Notes under the pieces: generated by a model | Database searches by the model: none | The model's input: only the letters and a program-made list of their open reading frames with translations | Told to the model about the DNA's origin: nothing | Part shown: positions 34,906-43,574 of the stretch, one piece after another | Numbering within the stretch: the first letter of the stretch is position 1 | Layout of the letters: every line of letters begins with the position of its first letter | NCBI GenBank assembly: GCA_028278625.1 | Contig: JANQDY010000089.1 | Span: 62,001 to 126,000 of the forward strand | Reading direction: 5' to 3' | Length of the DNA stretch: 64,000 bases | From: Thermodesulfobacteriota bacterium | GTDB lineage: Bacteria > Desulfobacterota > DSM-4660 > Desulfatiglandales > Desulfatiglandaceae | Translations under genes and position numbers: made by a program

Positions 34906-36175
34906 TTGATTCAGTGATCTTTCCAACCACGTACGGGCCTTCCGGGACCACAACGGCTTCCGGGTGGGTGTTGAGCAGATCATTAACGGTTTCCTGCAGG
35001 TTTTGTATTTTGATGGCGCCCATTTTTTCCACATCCCGGTGAGAAAGTCCAGCGGAATATATGACGATCTTTCCCGCGTGATCCGCCGCTTGAAAAATAT
35101 TCTGGGCACACCACTGGTCAATCACAAAATCCTCCGGGTCACCGTAGCATTTTGAAAAGTCTTTGAAATCGCAGGTGGAGCGCATGATCTCACAGAATTC
35201 CTGGCTTCCCAAGCCCTCACGGCACTCACAGGCCACTAGAATGGTGCCGCCGGGTTTCAGAATGTCCCGGGCACAGATGAGGGCTTTGCTGATCTGGTAA
35301 AAAGTGGCGTCCAGGGGAAAACCGCCACCCGAAGTGATCACCAGATCTTTGGGCCGGTCAACGGGCACGATGGCATGATCGGCCACCAGATCACAGCCTT
35401 TCAGATGCGCATGGTTGTAGTCGCCCGCGAAAACGCCGGCAAGGGCTCTTTCCTTGTTGATGACCACATTGAGGATGAAATCAGGCCTGGCAAGCTCCGC
35501 CACCCGGATTCCGCACTCGTGGAAAGGATTCCCCAAAAGAAGGCAGTTGGTAACCTTTTCATGGTTGATCATTTCATAGGAATGCATGAATTTCATGGTT
35601 TCAAAACTGGATATGCCCGGCAGAATGGCCTTTCGTCCGCCGGAATAACCGGCGTAGAAGTGGGGCTCAATGAGACCGGTGAGAATCTTCAGATCGGCAT
35701 CCAGGTATTTTTTGTTGATTTCAATGGGAGCCCCTTCGATTTCGTCAATCTTCCGGTAGGTCTCCGCTTTCCGGCAGTAGTGGTTAACGATGGGGTATCG
35801 ATCCATGATGTCCCGTCCCACCAGGTTTTCCAGTTCTTTGCCCAGGTTGGGACGGTGCATGCCGGTTGCGATCAGGATGGTGATGTCCCGGGGATTCAAC
35901 CCGGCGGATTCCAGTGTGCCCAAGAGCGGCGGCAGAATTGTCTTGTTGGGCACGGGACGTGTGAAATCGGAGATCACCACGCAGGCGGTCTTGCGACCCT
36001 TTGCAAGGCTTAACAGGGAAGGGCTTTTAATCGGGTTCGTAAGGGCCCGTAAAACGGCCTTTTCCGGTTCCGGGATGGCACCCAACGGTTTCAGGTCAAG
36101 GGACCTGATCCATGAGGGAAGTTCCAGATCGACCGTCTTTTGGCCATAGAGGAGCTTGAAGGTGCGATTTTCCAT
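34895..36175 (-). CDS. LarA-like nickel-dependent 2-hydroxyacid racemase (lactate racemase family)
   Basis: The 426-residue protein conserves every catalytic position known from Thermoanaerobacterium LarA: Asp70 and Arg73 in ISDFTRPVP, His107 in ATGMHRP, His172 and Lys182 in PHFYAGYSGGRKA (the Lys holds the nickel-pincer nucleotide), and His198. It should interconvert stereoisomers of lactate or a related 2-hydroxyacid. Cofactor-making LarB, LarC and LarE are not in this window. It follows the regulator gene by 16 bases and precedes the membrane cytochrome, so the operon could use both isomers. The true substrate may be another member of the racemase superfamily. Confidence 0.8.
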   Translation of the reverse strand: MENRTFKLLYGQKTVDLELPSWIRSLDLKPLGAIPEPEKAVLRALTNPIKSPSLLSLAKGRKTACVVISDFTRPVPNKTILPPLLGTLESAGLNPRDITILIATGMHRPNLGKELENLVGRDIMDRYPIVNHYCRKAETYRKIDEIEGAPIEINKKYLDADLKILTGLIEPHFYAGYSGGRKAILPGISSFETMKFMHSYEMINHEKVTNCLLLGNPFHECGIRVAELARPDFILNVVINKERALAGVFAGDYNHAHLKGCDLVADHAIVPVDRPKDLVITSGGGFPLDATFYQISKALICARDILKPGGTILVACECREGLGSQEFCEIMRSTCDFKDFSKCYGDPEDFVIDQWCAQNIFQAADHAGKIVIYSAGLSHRDVEKMGAIKIQNLQETVNDLLNTHPEAVVVPEGPYVVGKITESNEP

Positions 36176-36191
36176 TGCCGGTTTTCCCCTT

Positions 36192-36923
36192 TCATTTTGA
36201 AACAGGCGCTTTTGACGGCTCTTTCGCGGCGTTTCTCAATTGTCTTTCCACGAATTTCAAATGATCGAGCATTTCTTTCCGGGCTCTTTCTTCATCCCGT
36301 GCCTTGATGGCTTCCAGAATTGCCAGATGCTGGGACTCAAGGATTTCCAGATTCCCTTTCTTGCTGAAAATGACATTTCTGGCCACCTTTTGCGATTGCC
36401 ACAAAAGGTCAAACAGCGTTGACATGAGATGGGTAAACACCACATTGTGGGTCGCTTTGTAGATGCCCATGTGGAATTTGGCATCCAAGCCCAGGCCCTG
36501 ATCCGGCTTTGGTAGATCCTCATACATCTCCGCGCAGGCGTCCTGGAGGTCCTTGAGTTCATCTTCGGTGGCGAAACGGCAGGCCTGTGAAGCGGCCCAG
36601 GACTCCAGCACTTTTCGAACCTCCAGCAATTGCATGGTCAGATCCGTGTCTTCGGAAATGGCTTTTGCCAGCATGCCCGGAAGCATGGCTTCACCGATGG
36701 ATTTGACGATGACCCTGCGGCCCCGTTGAATCTTGATGAAACCCATGGCCTCCAGCTTGTTGAGGGCTTCACGGAGCGGGGGCCGGCTGACGTTGAGCAT
36801 CTTGGCCATCTCCCGCTCCGAAGGAAGCACGTCATTGGGCTGCAGTTCCCTGTTTTTTATGGAGTTCTGGATTTGTGCGACGATTTCGTCCGAGAGTCTT
36901 GTATGTTTGATGGGTTTCAGCAT
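36192..36923 (-). CDS. FadR-subfamily GntR transcriptional regulator (LldR/PdhR-like)
   Basis: The 243-residue regulator has a winged helix (residues about 8-75: LPSEREMAKMLNVSRPPLREALNKLEAMGFI) and a C-terminal FCD domain of six or seven helices with metal/ligand-site His and Asp residues. Family members with this DNA-binding helix read TGGT-N3-ACCA operators, and such an operator lies 128 bases upstream of the start. It is the first gene of the hydroxyacid operon and is divergent from the SDR-TRAP-CoA ligase genes, so autoregulation and control of both directions are likely. The effector is probably the hydroxyacid itself. Confidence 0.88.
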   Translation of the reverse strand: MLKPIKHTRLSDEIVAQIQNSIKNRELQPNDVLPSEREMAKMLNVSRPPLREALNKLEAMGFIKIQRGRRVIVKSIGEAMLPGMLAKAISEDTDLTMQLLEVRKVLESWAASQACRFATEDELKDLQDACAEMYEDLPKPDQGLGLDAKFHMGIYKATHNVVFTHLMSTLFDLLWQSQKVARNVIFSKKGNLEILESQHLAILEAIKARDEERARKEMLDHLKFVERQLRNAAKEPSKAPVSK

Positions 36924-37006
36924 GTGGCTCTTTAACTTCCTGAAATGTCGGCCAAGGGACCCCGTCAGCGTCTATCCGTCCGGGCATTTGACCCTATGGA
37001 ATGCCA

Positions 37007-37035
37007 TTAGTAACCGGTCCCCCAATGTTTGTCAA
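37007..37035 (-). promoter_or_regulatory. Candidate promoter of the hydroxyacid operon
   Basis: On the minus strand a perfect TTGACA (plus 37030-37035) is followed after 17 bases by TACTAA (37007-37012), a weak -10; an 18-base spacing gives ACTAAT. It lies about 85-110 bases before the regulator start codon and just downstream of the TGGT-N3-ACCA palindrome. Confidence 0.5.
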
Positions 37036-37050
37036 GTGATATGTGGATAT

Positions 37051-37063
37051 TTGGTATTACCAG
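37051..37063. promoter_or_regulatory. FadR-type operator palindrome TGGT-ATT-ACCA
   Basis: The core TGGTATTACCA is a perfect inverted repeat with a three-base spacer, matching the site type read by LldR/PdhR/FadR proteins. It lies upstream of the -35 box of the hydroxyacid operon, in the gap between the regulator and the divergent SDR gene. Confidence 0.65.
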
Positions 37064-37163
37064 TTGCATTTTGTAAAGAACTCTCCGGAAAATGCATTTA
37101 ACAGGTTGAAAATAAAAAATAAAGATCCGAATCCTGGTATTTTGATTCACCACAAAAAAACGC

Positions 37164-37194
37164 TTGACATATAAACTCTTATGTGGTCTTACCT
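37164..37194 (+). promoter_or_regulatory. TTGACA box and second operator-like site before the SDR gene
   Basis: A TTGACA box (37164-37169) is followed by TGGTCTTACCT (37184-37194), which matches the TGGT-N3-ACCA operator except for the last base. No good -10 is seen at 17 bases; the operator occupies that position, so a bound repressor would block the start region of the plus-strand genes. Confidence 0.45.
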
Positions 37195-37216
37195 GTTTTA
37201 AAAAAGTGTGAGGTCG

Positions 37217-38092
37217 ATGATGGACATTAATGAACCAAGGATCCTCCCGGACGAGATACTCAAGCTTCAGGACCCCAATTTCAACGGGGAAAACGTGTGC
37301 CTTGTCTCGGGAGCCGGCATGGGAATCGGTCGGGCGACCGCCCTTGCGGCTGCCGCCAATGGGCTGACGGTGGTGGGACTGGACATTAATGAATCGGAGG
37401 GTGAAAAGACCGAAGAAATGGTGCAGGGTCTGGGCGGCCGAATGCGGTTTGTGAAGACGGATCTCACCCGTGACGAGGATATTGTGGCCGCCGTTGATGC
37501 GGCACAAAAAATGGGGGCCATCAAATACCTGGTCAATATCGCGGGGATTCAGCATATTGACGCGGTGGAAAATTTCCCCATGGAAAGATACGATCTGATG
37601 CAACGGATCATGCTTCGGGCACCTTTTTTTCTTTCCAAATTGACCATTCCGCACATGCGCAATACCTCCGATGGAACGGGCGGTGTGGGGAACATGGCGT
37701 CTATTCACGGCCATATCTGCACCCTTAATAAGTCCGCCTACAATATCATGAAATTCGGCCTGCGGGCCTTGAGCCAATCCATCTCCGCCGAAGGAGACGG
37801 CAAAATCAGGTCTTTTACGGTGAGCACGGGATTCGTGAAGACGGCCCTGGCCCTGAACCAGATTCCGGCCCAGGCCAAGCAGCGGGGGATTACGCCGCAG
37901 GAGGTGGTGCGCGACGTGATGATGGGGGATTCCAGGATCAAGGAGATGATGTCCCCCATTGAGGTGGCCAATCTGTTCATGTTCGGTTTTTCGCGCTTTG
38001 CAAAATACCTGGTGGGAGGTGATCTGCTCTTTGACGGCGGTATGGTGCTGACATATGCTGAAAAAAAGAAGGTGCCTTCACCCGATGCCTGA
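37217..38092 (+). CDS. Short-chain dehydrogenase, 3-hydroxybutyrate dehydrogenase-like
   Basis: This SDR of about 291 residues has the nucleotide loop SGAGMGIG (31-38), NIAG, and the catalytic triad Ser162, Tyr175 and Lys179. The C-terminal part (IPAQAKQRGITPQEVVRDVM) resembles BdhA-type 3-hydroxybutyrate dehydrogenases, which convert 3-hydroxybutyrate to acetoacetate with NAD. An N-terminal extension of about 20 residues is unusual. GAGG lies upstream; the neighbouring ATG at 37220 has better spacing. It is followed by a TRAP transporter and a CoA ligase, which suggests uptake, oxidation and activation of a short hydroxyacid. Confidence 0.8.
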   Translation: MMDINEPRILPDEILKLQDPNFNGENVCLVSGAGMGIGRATALAAAANGLTVVGLDINESEGEKTEEMVQGLGGRMRFVKTDLTRDEDIVAAVDAAQKMGAIKYLVNIAGIQHIDAVENFPMERYDLMQRIMLRAPFFLSKLTIPHMRNTSDGTGGVGNMASIHGHICTLNKSAYNIMKFGLRALSQSISAEGDGKIRSFTVSTGFVKTALALNQIPAQAKQRGITPQEVVRDVMMGDSRIKEMMSPIEVANLFMFGFSRFAKYLVGGDLLFDGGMVLTYAEKKKVPSPDA

Positions 38093-38332
38093 GGGGTATT
38101 GATCATTTTTCTTTCCTTGACACCAAAAGCCATTTGTATGAGGATAATATCACTCTTTTGTACCATACCAAACCATCTACAAAACACAGTCGTCTTTTGC
38201 CGGAAACTTGAAATTGCAAACCCTGTAAGCAAGCTTACAACAGGAGGAAAGGGGGTGAGCATCGAAGGAAGAGGCCGCAATTCTCGTTGAGGTTCAAATG
38301 GATTTATCTCACTCAAATTATGGAGGGTAAGG

Positions 38333-39448
38333 ATGAAAAAGCTGAAGTTGTTTTTGGTTTTGGGTATTTTGGGATTGGTTCTGTCAATCGGTTCAAACGC
38401 TTTTGCCAAAAAGATCCGGTGGAAGATGGTCACCACATGGCCTGAATCCATCAATATCTGGTACGGCGAAAAGGAAATGATCAAATACGTCAAGGAGATG
38501 ACCGACGGCAATTTCGTGATCAAATGGTTTCCCGCCGGCGCCCTGATGAAGGCCTTTGAGGTCTTTGACGCGTGCAGCAAAGGGGCCGTGGAGATGGCGG
38601 GAGACTGGCCAAGCTACTGGGCCAGCAAAGACCCGGCCTTTGATTTCATCGGATCCTTTCCGTTCGGCTTTACCAACCTGGACTACATCACCTGGATGTA
38701 TCAGTTCGGCGGCCTGGAGCTGATGCAGAAGCTCTGGGGTAAATACGGCATGACCTATTTCACCCTGGGCGCCACCCCCATGGAATCCGGATTCCGCACT
38801 CCCGAAAAGACCGGGCCCATCAAATCCATTGCCGACTACAAGGGCCTGAAACTGAGAACACCGTCCCGCGCCACCATCTGGATTCTGAAGCAGGTCGGTG
38901 CATCTCCCATCAAGATGCCGGGCGGCGAGATCTATCTGGCGGTTCAGACCGGCAAACTGGACGGCGCCGAGTTTAGCAGCCCCGGTGTTGACTTTGGAAT
39001 GGGATTTGCCGAAATCACTAAATACTGGAGTGTTCCCTGCTGGTTCCAGCCCTCCTCCCAGGCCGGTACCATGGTCAATCTCAATGCCTGGAATTCCCTT
39101 TCCAAGCAGAATCAGGCCATCCTGAAGTACGCGTGCCAGGCCGCTTCCATCAAAGCGACCGCTTTCTATGAGAAAGACTCCGCCCTGGCCATTGAGAAAT
39201 TCAAGAAAGCAGGGACCGAGATCTTCCCCCTTCCCCAAGAGGAACTGAAGCAACTGGAGAAACTGGCCGGCGATTACTGCATCATGAAGGCCGAGGAATC
39301 CAAGGATTATGCCATCGTGCTAAAAAGCCAAATGGAGTATCTCAAGCAATATAAGGAATGGCGGGATATGTCCGGTGAATTCGGCTTTGGCCGGACCCCC
39401 GAATATGTGGACAGAGTCTTGGCCGCTTTGAAAAAGATGGGTTATTAA
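38333..39448 (+). CDS. dctP: TRAP transporter substrate-binding protein (DctP family)
   Basis: The 371-residue protein has a signal peptide (LFLVLGILGLVLSIGSNAFA) and the DctP fold. It contains the segment KTGPIKSIADYKGLKLRTPSRA, whose Arg normally pairs with the substrate carboxylate, and the GGEIYLAVQTGKLDGAE region. It binds an organic acid in the periplasm for the DctQ/DctM channel. The size and the MESGFRTPEKTG loop resemble the TakP/2-oxoacid branch, but the ligand is not certain. GGAGGG lies five bases before the ATG. A terminator-like hairpin separates it from dctQ. Confidence 0.9.
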   Translation: MKKLKLFLVLGILGLVLSIGSNAFAKKIRWKMVTTWPESINIWYGEKEMIKYVKEMTDGNFVIKWFPAGALMKAFEVFDACSKGAVEMAGDWPSYWASKDPAFDFIGSFPFGFTNLDYITWMYQFGGLELMQKLWGKYGMTYFTLGATPMESGFRTPEKTGPIKSIADYKGLKLRTPSRATIWILKQVGASPIKMPGGEIYLAVQTGKLDGAEFSSPGVDFGMGFAEITKYWSVPCWFQPSSQAGTMVNLNAWNSLSKQNQAILKYACQAASIKATAFYEKDSALAIEKFKKAGTEIFPLPQEELKQLEKLAGDYCIMKAEESKDYAIVLKSQMEYLKQYKEWRDMSGEFGFGRTPEYVDRVLAALKKMGY

Positions 39449-39462
39449 ACCCGCAAGAAAAG

Positions 39463-39497
39463 GGCCTTTGGCGGAACCGTCAAAGGCCTTTTTTTTT
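39463..39497 (+). terminator. Hairpin and T-tract between dctP and dctQ
   Basis: GGCCTTTG (39463-39470) pairs with CAAAGGCC (39481-39488), with a short GC-rich inner stem. A run of nine T follows. As an intrinsic attenuator it would make far more binding protein than membrane subunits, a known habit of transporter operons. Confidence 0.8.
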
Positions 39498-39537
39498 CTG
39501 AGATCTCTCAACATCTCTATTTGCGAAAGGGAACCCC

Positions 39538-40047
39538 ATGCAGTTTAAAACCTTCACCAACGGGCTGGACGCGGTCAGTGAATGGACTGGAAGGATCGTC
39601 CTTTGGCTCATCATACCACTGACCCTGCTGGTGGTGTACGAGGTCGTATCCACCAAGTTCTTCAACCGGCCCCATATCTGGGCCCCTGAAATCATATCCT
39701 ACATCTACGGTGCACACTTCATGCTGGCAGCCGCCTATACACTCCTTTACAAGGGGCATGTGAGTATCGATATCATCTACTTGAAATTTTCCCCAAGAAC
39801 CCGGGGCATCCTCGATATCTTTACATACCTTGGATTCTTCTTTCCCTTTGTGATCATCATTCTGGTTCAGGGCATCAGCTATGCGGGGATTTCCTGGTCC
39901 ATGGGTGAGACCAGCGGTTCGGCCGAGTTGCCCATCGTACCCGAGGTCAAGACCATCATCCCGGTGACCGCTGGAATGCTCCTGATTCAAGGGCTGTCTA
40001 ATTTCATGAAAGCGATTGTACAAGTGGCAAAGGGGAGGGACATATGA
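39538..40047 (+). CDS. dctQ: TRAP transporter small permease subunit (DctQ)
   Basis: The 169-residue protein has four hydrophobic helices and the family features WTGRIVLWLIIPLTLLVVYEV and GAHFMLAAAYTLLYKGHVSIDI. It pairs with the large subunit, whose ATG overlaps its TGA. AAAGGG lies upstream of the start. Confidence 0.9.
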   Translation: MQFKTFTNGLDAVSEWTGRIVLWLIIPLTLLVVYEVVSTKFFNRPHIWAPEIISYIYGAHFMLAAAYTLLYKGHVSIDIIYLKFSPRTRGILDIFTYLGFFFPFVIIILVQGISYAGISWSMGETSGSAELPIVPEVKTIIPVTAGMLLIQGLSNFMKAIVQVAKGRDI

Positions 40048-41366
40048 GCGCGGAATTTATAGCCATCGGGATGTTTGTGGGGCTTCTGATCGGTCTCTTC
40101 CTCGGACATCCCCTTGCTTTTGTCCTGGGCGGCCTGGCGGTTATCTTCGGCTACCTGGGATGGGGGCCTAGCTGTTTTTTCATGTTTATTAATCAAACCT
40201 TTGGGGTGATGGACAACTATATCCTGGTGGCCATCCCGCTGTTTGTGTTCATGGCCCAGCTTCTGGACCAGTCCGGTGTGGCGGACAGCCTTTTCAGTAC
40301 CATGCGGTACCTCTTCGGCCCCATCCGGGGCGGTATTGCCGTGGCGGTGGTGGTGGTTTCCACCCTGTTCGGTGCCTGCACCGGCATTATCGGGGCATCG
40401 GTGGTAACCATGGGGCTATTGGCCATGCCCGTGTTATTGAAGTACGGATACAATAAACGGCTGGCCTGCGGCAGCATCTGTGCCGGCGGTACCCTGGGCA
40501 TTCTCATTCCCCCCAGTATCATGCTGGTGGTCATGGCCGATCAGGGTGCCATCTCCGTGGGAAAGCTCTTTGCCGGTGCTGTAGTTCCCGGACTCATCCT
40601 CTCCAGTCTATATATCTTGTATATTCTGATCCGGTGCTGGATCAGGCCAGAGGACGGCCCGGCCATCAGCAAAGAAGAAGCGGCGGAGGTCACCAAAGGC
40701 CAGGTTGCCGTAATGGTCATCAAGTCCCTCATCCCTCCCATGATCCTGATTATGGGTGTCCTGGGCTCCATCTTCACGGGTGCGGCGACCCCCACGGAGG
40801 CAGCCGGCGTCGGTGCCTTTCTGGCGTTTTTGATGACCGTGGCTTACAGAAAATTCACCTTGAAAGGACTCTGGAGCGCCATGGTCAACACGGCCAGAAC
40901 CTCATCCATGGTCATCTTCGTGCTGGTGGCGGCCAGTTGTTTTTCCAGCGTGTTTATGGGTTCGGGCGGCGGAGACGTGGTGCAGGAGCTGATCCTGGAG
41001 GCCGAACTTGGAAAATGGGGGACCTTCATCGTCATGATGATCATCCTGTTTTTCCTGGGGATGTTCATTGACTGGATCGGCATCATTCTGATCTCTTTCC
41101 CCCTCTTTCTGCCCATGGCCGCGGATCTGGGATTTGATAAGCTCTGGTTCATTGTCACCATCGCGGTGATGCTGCAGGATTCATTTTTGACGCCGCCCTT
41201 CGGGTACGCCCTTTTCTATCTCAAAGGGGTGGCGCCGCCCGAGGTGAGCACCGCGGATGTCTATTGGGGGGCTTTTCCCTTTTGGCGTCTGATGGAGCTG
41301 GGGCTGATCATCTGTGTCATCTGGCCGCAAACCATTACCTGGCTGCCGTCCCTTCTAATCGATTGA
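40044..41366 (+). CDS. dctM: TRAP transporter large permease subunit (DctM)
   Basis: The 440-residue protein has about twelve membrane helices and the DctM motifs GGTLGILIPPSIMLVV and TEAAGVGAF. It uses the sodium gradient to move the acid presented by DctP. It overlaps dctQ by four bases and has a GGGGAGGG ribosome site. The CoA ligase gene follows after 25 bases. Confidence 0.93.
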   Translation: MSAEFIAIGMFVGLLIGLFLGHPLAFVLGGLAVIFGYLGWGPSCFFMFINQTFGVMDNYILVAIPLFVFMAQLLDQSGVADSLFSTMRYLFGPIRGGIAVAVVVVSTLFGACTGIIGASVVTMGLLAMPVLLKYGYNKRLACGSICAGGTLGILIPPSIMLVVMADQGAISVGKLFAGAVVPGLILSSLYILYILIRCWIRPEDGPAISKEEAAEVTKGQVAVMVIKSLIPPMILIMGVLGSIFTGAATPTEAAGVGAFLAFLMTVAYRKFTLKGLWSAMVNTARTSSMVIFVLVAASCFSSVFMGSGGGDVVQELILEAELGKWGTFIVMMIILFFLGMFIDWIGIILISFPLFLPMAADLGFDKLWFIVTIAVMLQDSFLTPPFGYALFYLKGVAPPEVSTADVYWGAFPFWRLMELGLIICVIWPQTITWLPSLLID

Positions 41367-41391
41367 CGGGCCGTGTGAAGGAGTCCGTAAA

Positions 41392-43035
41392 ATGCTCAAG
41401 CCGGGCGGAACATACGACGATATCTACCGTTCCTTTGAATGGAAAATCCCCCGATATTTCAACATGGGCGTCGATATCTGTGACAAATGGGCCCACCAGC
41501 GATACCGGCTGGCCCTGGTGTACGAAGACGAAAAGGGCGGGATCGAAAAGTATACCTTCTGGGATCTCAAAAGGTTGAGCAACGGCCTGGCAAACGGGCT
41601 CACGGCCAACGGCATCGGGCCGGGCGACCGCGTGGGTATTCTGCTGCCCCAGTCCCCCGAGGCGGGCATCAGTCACATCGCCGTCTACAAGATGGGGGCC
41701 GTGGTGATGCCCCTGTTCACCCTTTTCGGTCCCGAGGCCCTGGCCTATCGGCTCAACAACAGCGAGGCGGCGGCGGTCATTACCGATGGGGCCAATCTAT
41801 CCAAGATACTGGAGATCATGGATGACCTGCCCCATCTTAAAACCGTTATCGTCACCAGGGAGAAGGCCCCCGACGGCGTGCTTTCCTTTGAAGGCCTGGT
41901 GGAGAAAGGGGCCGGTACCTTCAAACCGGCGGAGACCCTGGCGGAAAATCCCGCACTGATCAGCTATACCTCCGGCACCACCGGCCCCCCAAAAGGGGCC
42001 TACCATGCCCATCGGGTGCTGCTGGGGCATCTGCCGGGCATTCAGTTCCCCCACAATTTCTTTCCCAAGGAGGACGACTTTTTCTGGACCCCGGCGGACT
42101 GGGCCTGGATGGGGGGATTCCTGGACGTGCTGCTCCCCAGCTGGCATTACGGTACGCCGGTGTTTGCCCATCGGGCAAAGAAGTTTGACGGGGAAAAGGC
42201 GTTTCATATCCTGGCGAAATACGGCATCAGAAACGCTTTCATGCCGCCCACCGCCCTCAAGATGATGCGCCAGGTGAAGGATCCCGGAAGCCGGCACGAC
42301 TTTAAAATGCGCACCATCGGCAGCGGCGGGGAAGCGCTTGGGGAAGAGCTGCTGGCCTGGGGTAAAGAGGTGATGGGGCTGACCATAAATGAGTTCTACG
42401 GTCAGACCGAAGTGAATCTGGTGGTGGGGACCTGTTCCGAAGTCATGGAAGTCCGGCCCGGGTCCATGGGAAAGGCCATTCCCGGCCATGTGGTTGAAGT
42501 GGTGGACGAATCGGGCCGGGTTTTGCCCCCCGGCCAGGTGGGTGAAGTGGGGATCAAGCGGCCGGACCCGGTCTTGTGTCTGGGGTATTGGAAGAATCCC
42601 GAGGCCACCGAGGAGAAATATGCCGGGGACTGGTGGATCACGGGTGATCTGGCCCGAAAGGACGAGGACGGTTATTTCTGGTTTGTGGGGAGGAAAGATG
42701 ATCTCATAACCAGCTCCGGGTATCGCATCGGGCCGGCGGAGATTGAGGACTGTCTCATGGGCCATCCCTCTGTCGGCATGGTTGCCGTGGTGGGAAGCCC
42801 TGATCCGGTGCGGACCGAAATCGTAAAGGCCTTTATCGTCCCTGAAAAAGGGACCGAACCGGGGCCGGAACTGGCAGAGGAGATCAAGACCTTCGTCAAA
42901 ACCCGGCTGGCGGCCCACGAATACCCGAGGGAAATCGAATTTGTGAGCGAACTTCCCCTGACCAATACGGGCAAGATCATTCGACGGGAGTTGAAACAGA
43001 GGGAGATCGAGCGGAAAAAGGAACTTTCCCAATGA
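41392..43035 (+). CDS. AMP-forming acyl-CoA synthetase (acetyl-/medium-chain type)
   Basis: The 547-residue adenylate-forming enzyme has SYTSGTTGPPKG (about residues 191-202), EFYGQTEVN, the TGDLARKDEDGYFWFVGRKDD hinge region and NTGKIIRREL with the C-terminal catalytic Lys. It activates a carboxylate with ATP and CoA. Its length and the opening motif are nearest to the Acs/medium-chain group; acetate, propionate, butyrate or acetoacetate all remain possible. AAGGAG precedes the ATG. Linkage to the TRAP transporter and the hydroxybutyrate dehydrogenase-like SDR suggests that it activates the product of the imported acid. Confidence 0.9.
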   Translation: MLKPGGTYDDIYRSFEWKIPRYFNMGVDICDKWAHQRYRLALVYEDEKGGIEKYTFWDLKRLSNGLANGLTANGIGPGDRVGILLPQSPEAGISHIAVYKMGAVVMPLFTLFGPEALAYRLNNSEAAAVITDGANLSKILEIMDDLPHLKTVIVTREKAPDGVLSFEGLVEKGAGTFKPAETLAENPALISYTSGTTGPPKGAYHAHRVLLGHLPGIQFPHNFFPKEDDFFWTPADWAWMGGFLDVLLPSWHYGTPVFAHRAKKFDGEKAFHILAKYGIRNAFMPPTALKMMRQVKDPGSRHDFKMRTIGSGGEALGEELLAWGKEVMGLTINEFYGQTEVNLVVGTCSEVMEVRPGSMGKAIPGHVVEVVDESGRVLPPGQVGEVGIKRPDPVLCLGYWKNPEATEEKYAGDWWITGDLARKDEDGYFWFVGRKDDLITSSGYRIGPAEIEDCLMGHPSVGMVAVVGSPDPVRTEIVKAFIVPEKGTEPGPELAEEIKTFVKTRLAAHEYPREIEFVSELPLTNTGKIIRRELKQREIERKKELSQ

Positions 43036-43574
43036 GAGCCGGTCAGGGTATCCTCCCGGACGCTCAAAGCTAAAATCGTTGCCTCCCCGGTCTTTCCTTT
43101 GGCCCGTTTGTTTTTTAATCAACCCAAGACCTGCTTATCGCAATTGCCGGTTTCCACTTTTCCGCAATCATTTTTATGCCCCCTCCAGCGCAGGAAAAGC
43201 GGAGGTCATCACGGCATTTCATGTCGTGAAATCGAACAAGACGCCTGATCCAGTCACCGTAGGATCATTCGGTGCGAATGGAATAATACCCCCACCCCAT
43301 GACCGAATGAATCTCATCCGATAGTTTCAACCTCTTTCTTGACACTTTCTTCACCATTCTTGTACTCTTTCGGAAACGCATTAATAGCGATGAATCATGG
43401 ATCTCAAAGTGATTGGGATTCTGGATCTTGCCTTGATAAAACGAAAACGATCCAATTTGAGGCAAGAATGCTAGAAAACCCAATGTCAAAGAAAATCGAC
43501 CGAGATAACATTCCTTTTTTCGACTATCAGGGGAAGATTCCCTGATACTCAATGGTTTGATTGAAAGAGCAAGA
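43036..43574. other. Gene-free stretch at the start of the accessory region
   Basis: About 540 bases after the CoA ligase hold only short overlapping frames on both strands with no recognisable protein or ribosome site. Base composition becomes more AT-rich from about 43300, marking the left edge of the accessory stretch. Confidence 0.5.

Noticed and set aside
41797..43122. Minus-strand 441-codon open frame opposite the CoA ligase
   Set aside because: The ligase motifs are clear on the plus strand, and the antisense product is Gly/His/Pro-rich without domains.
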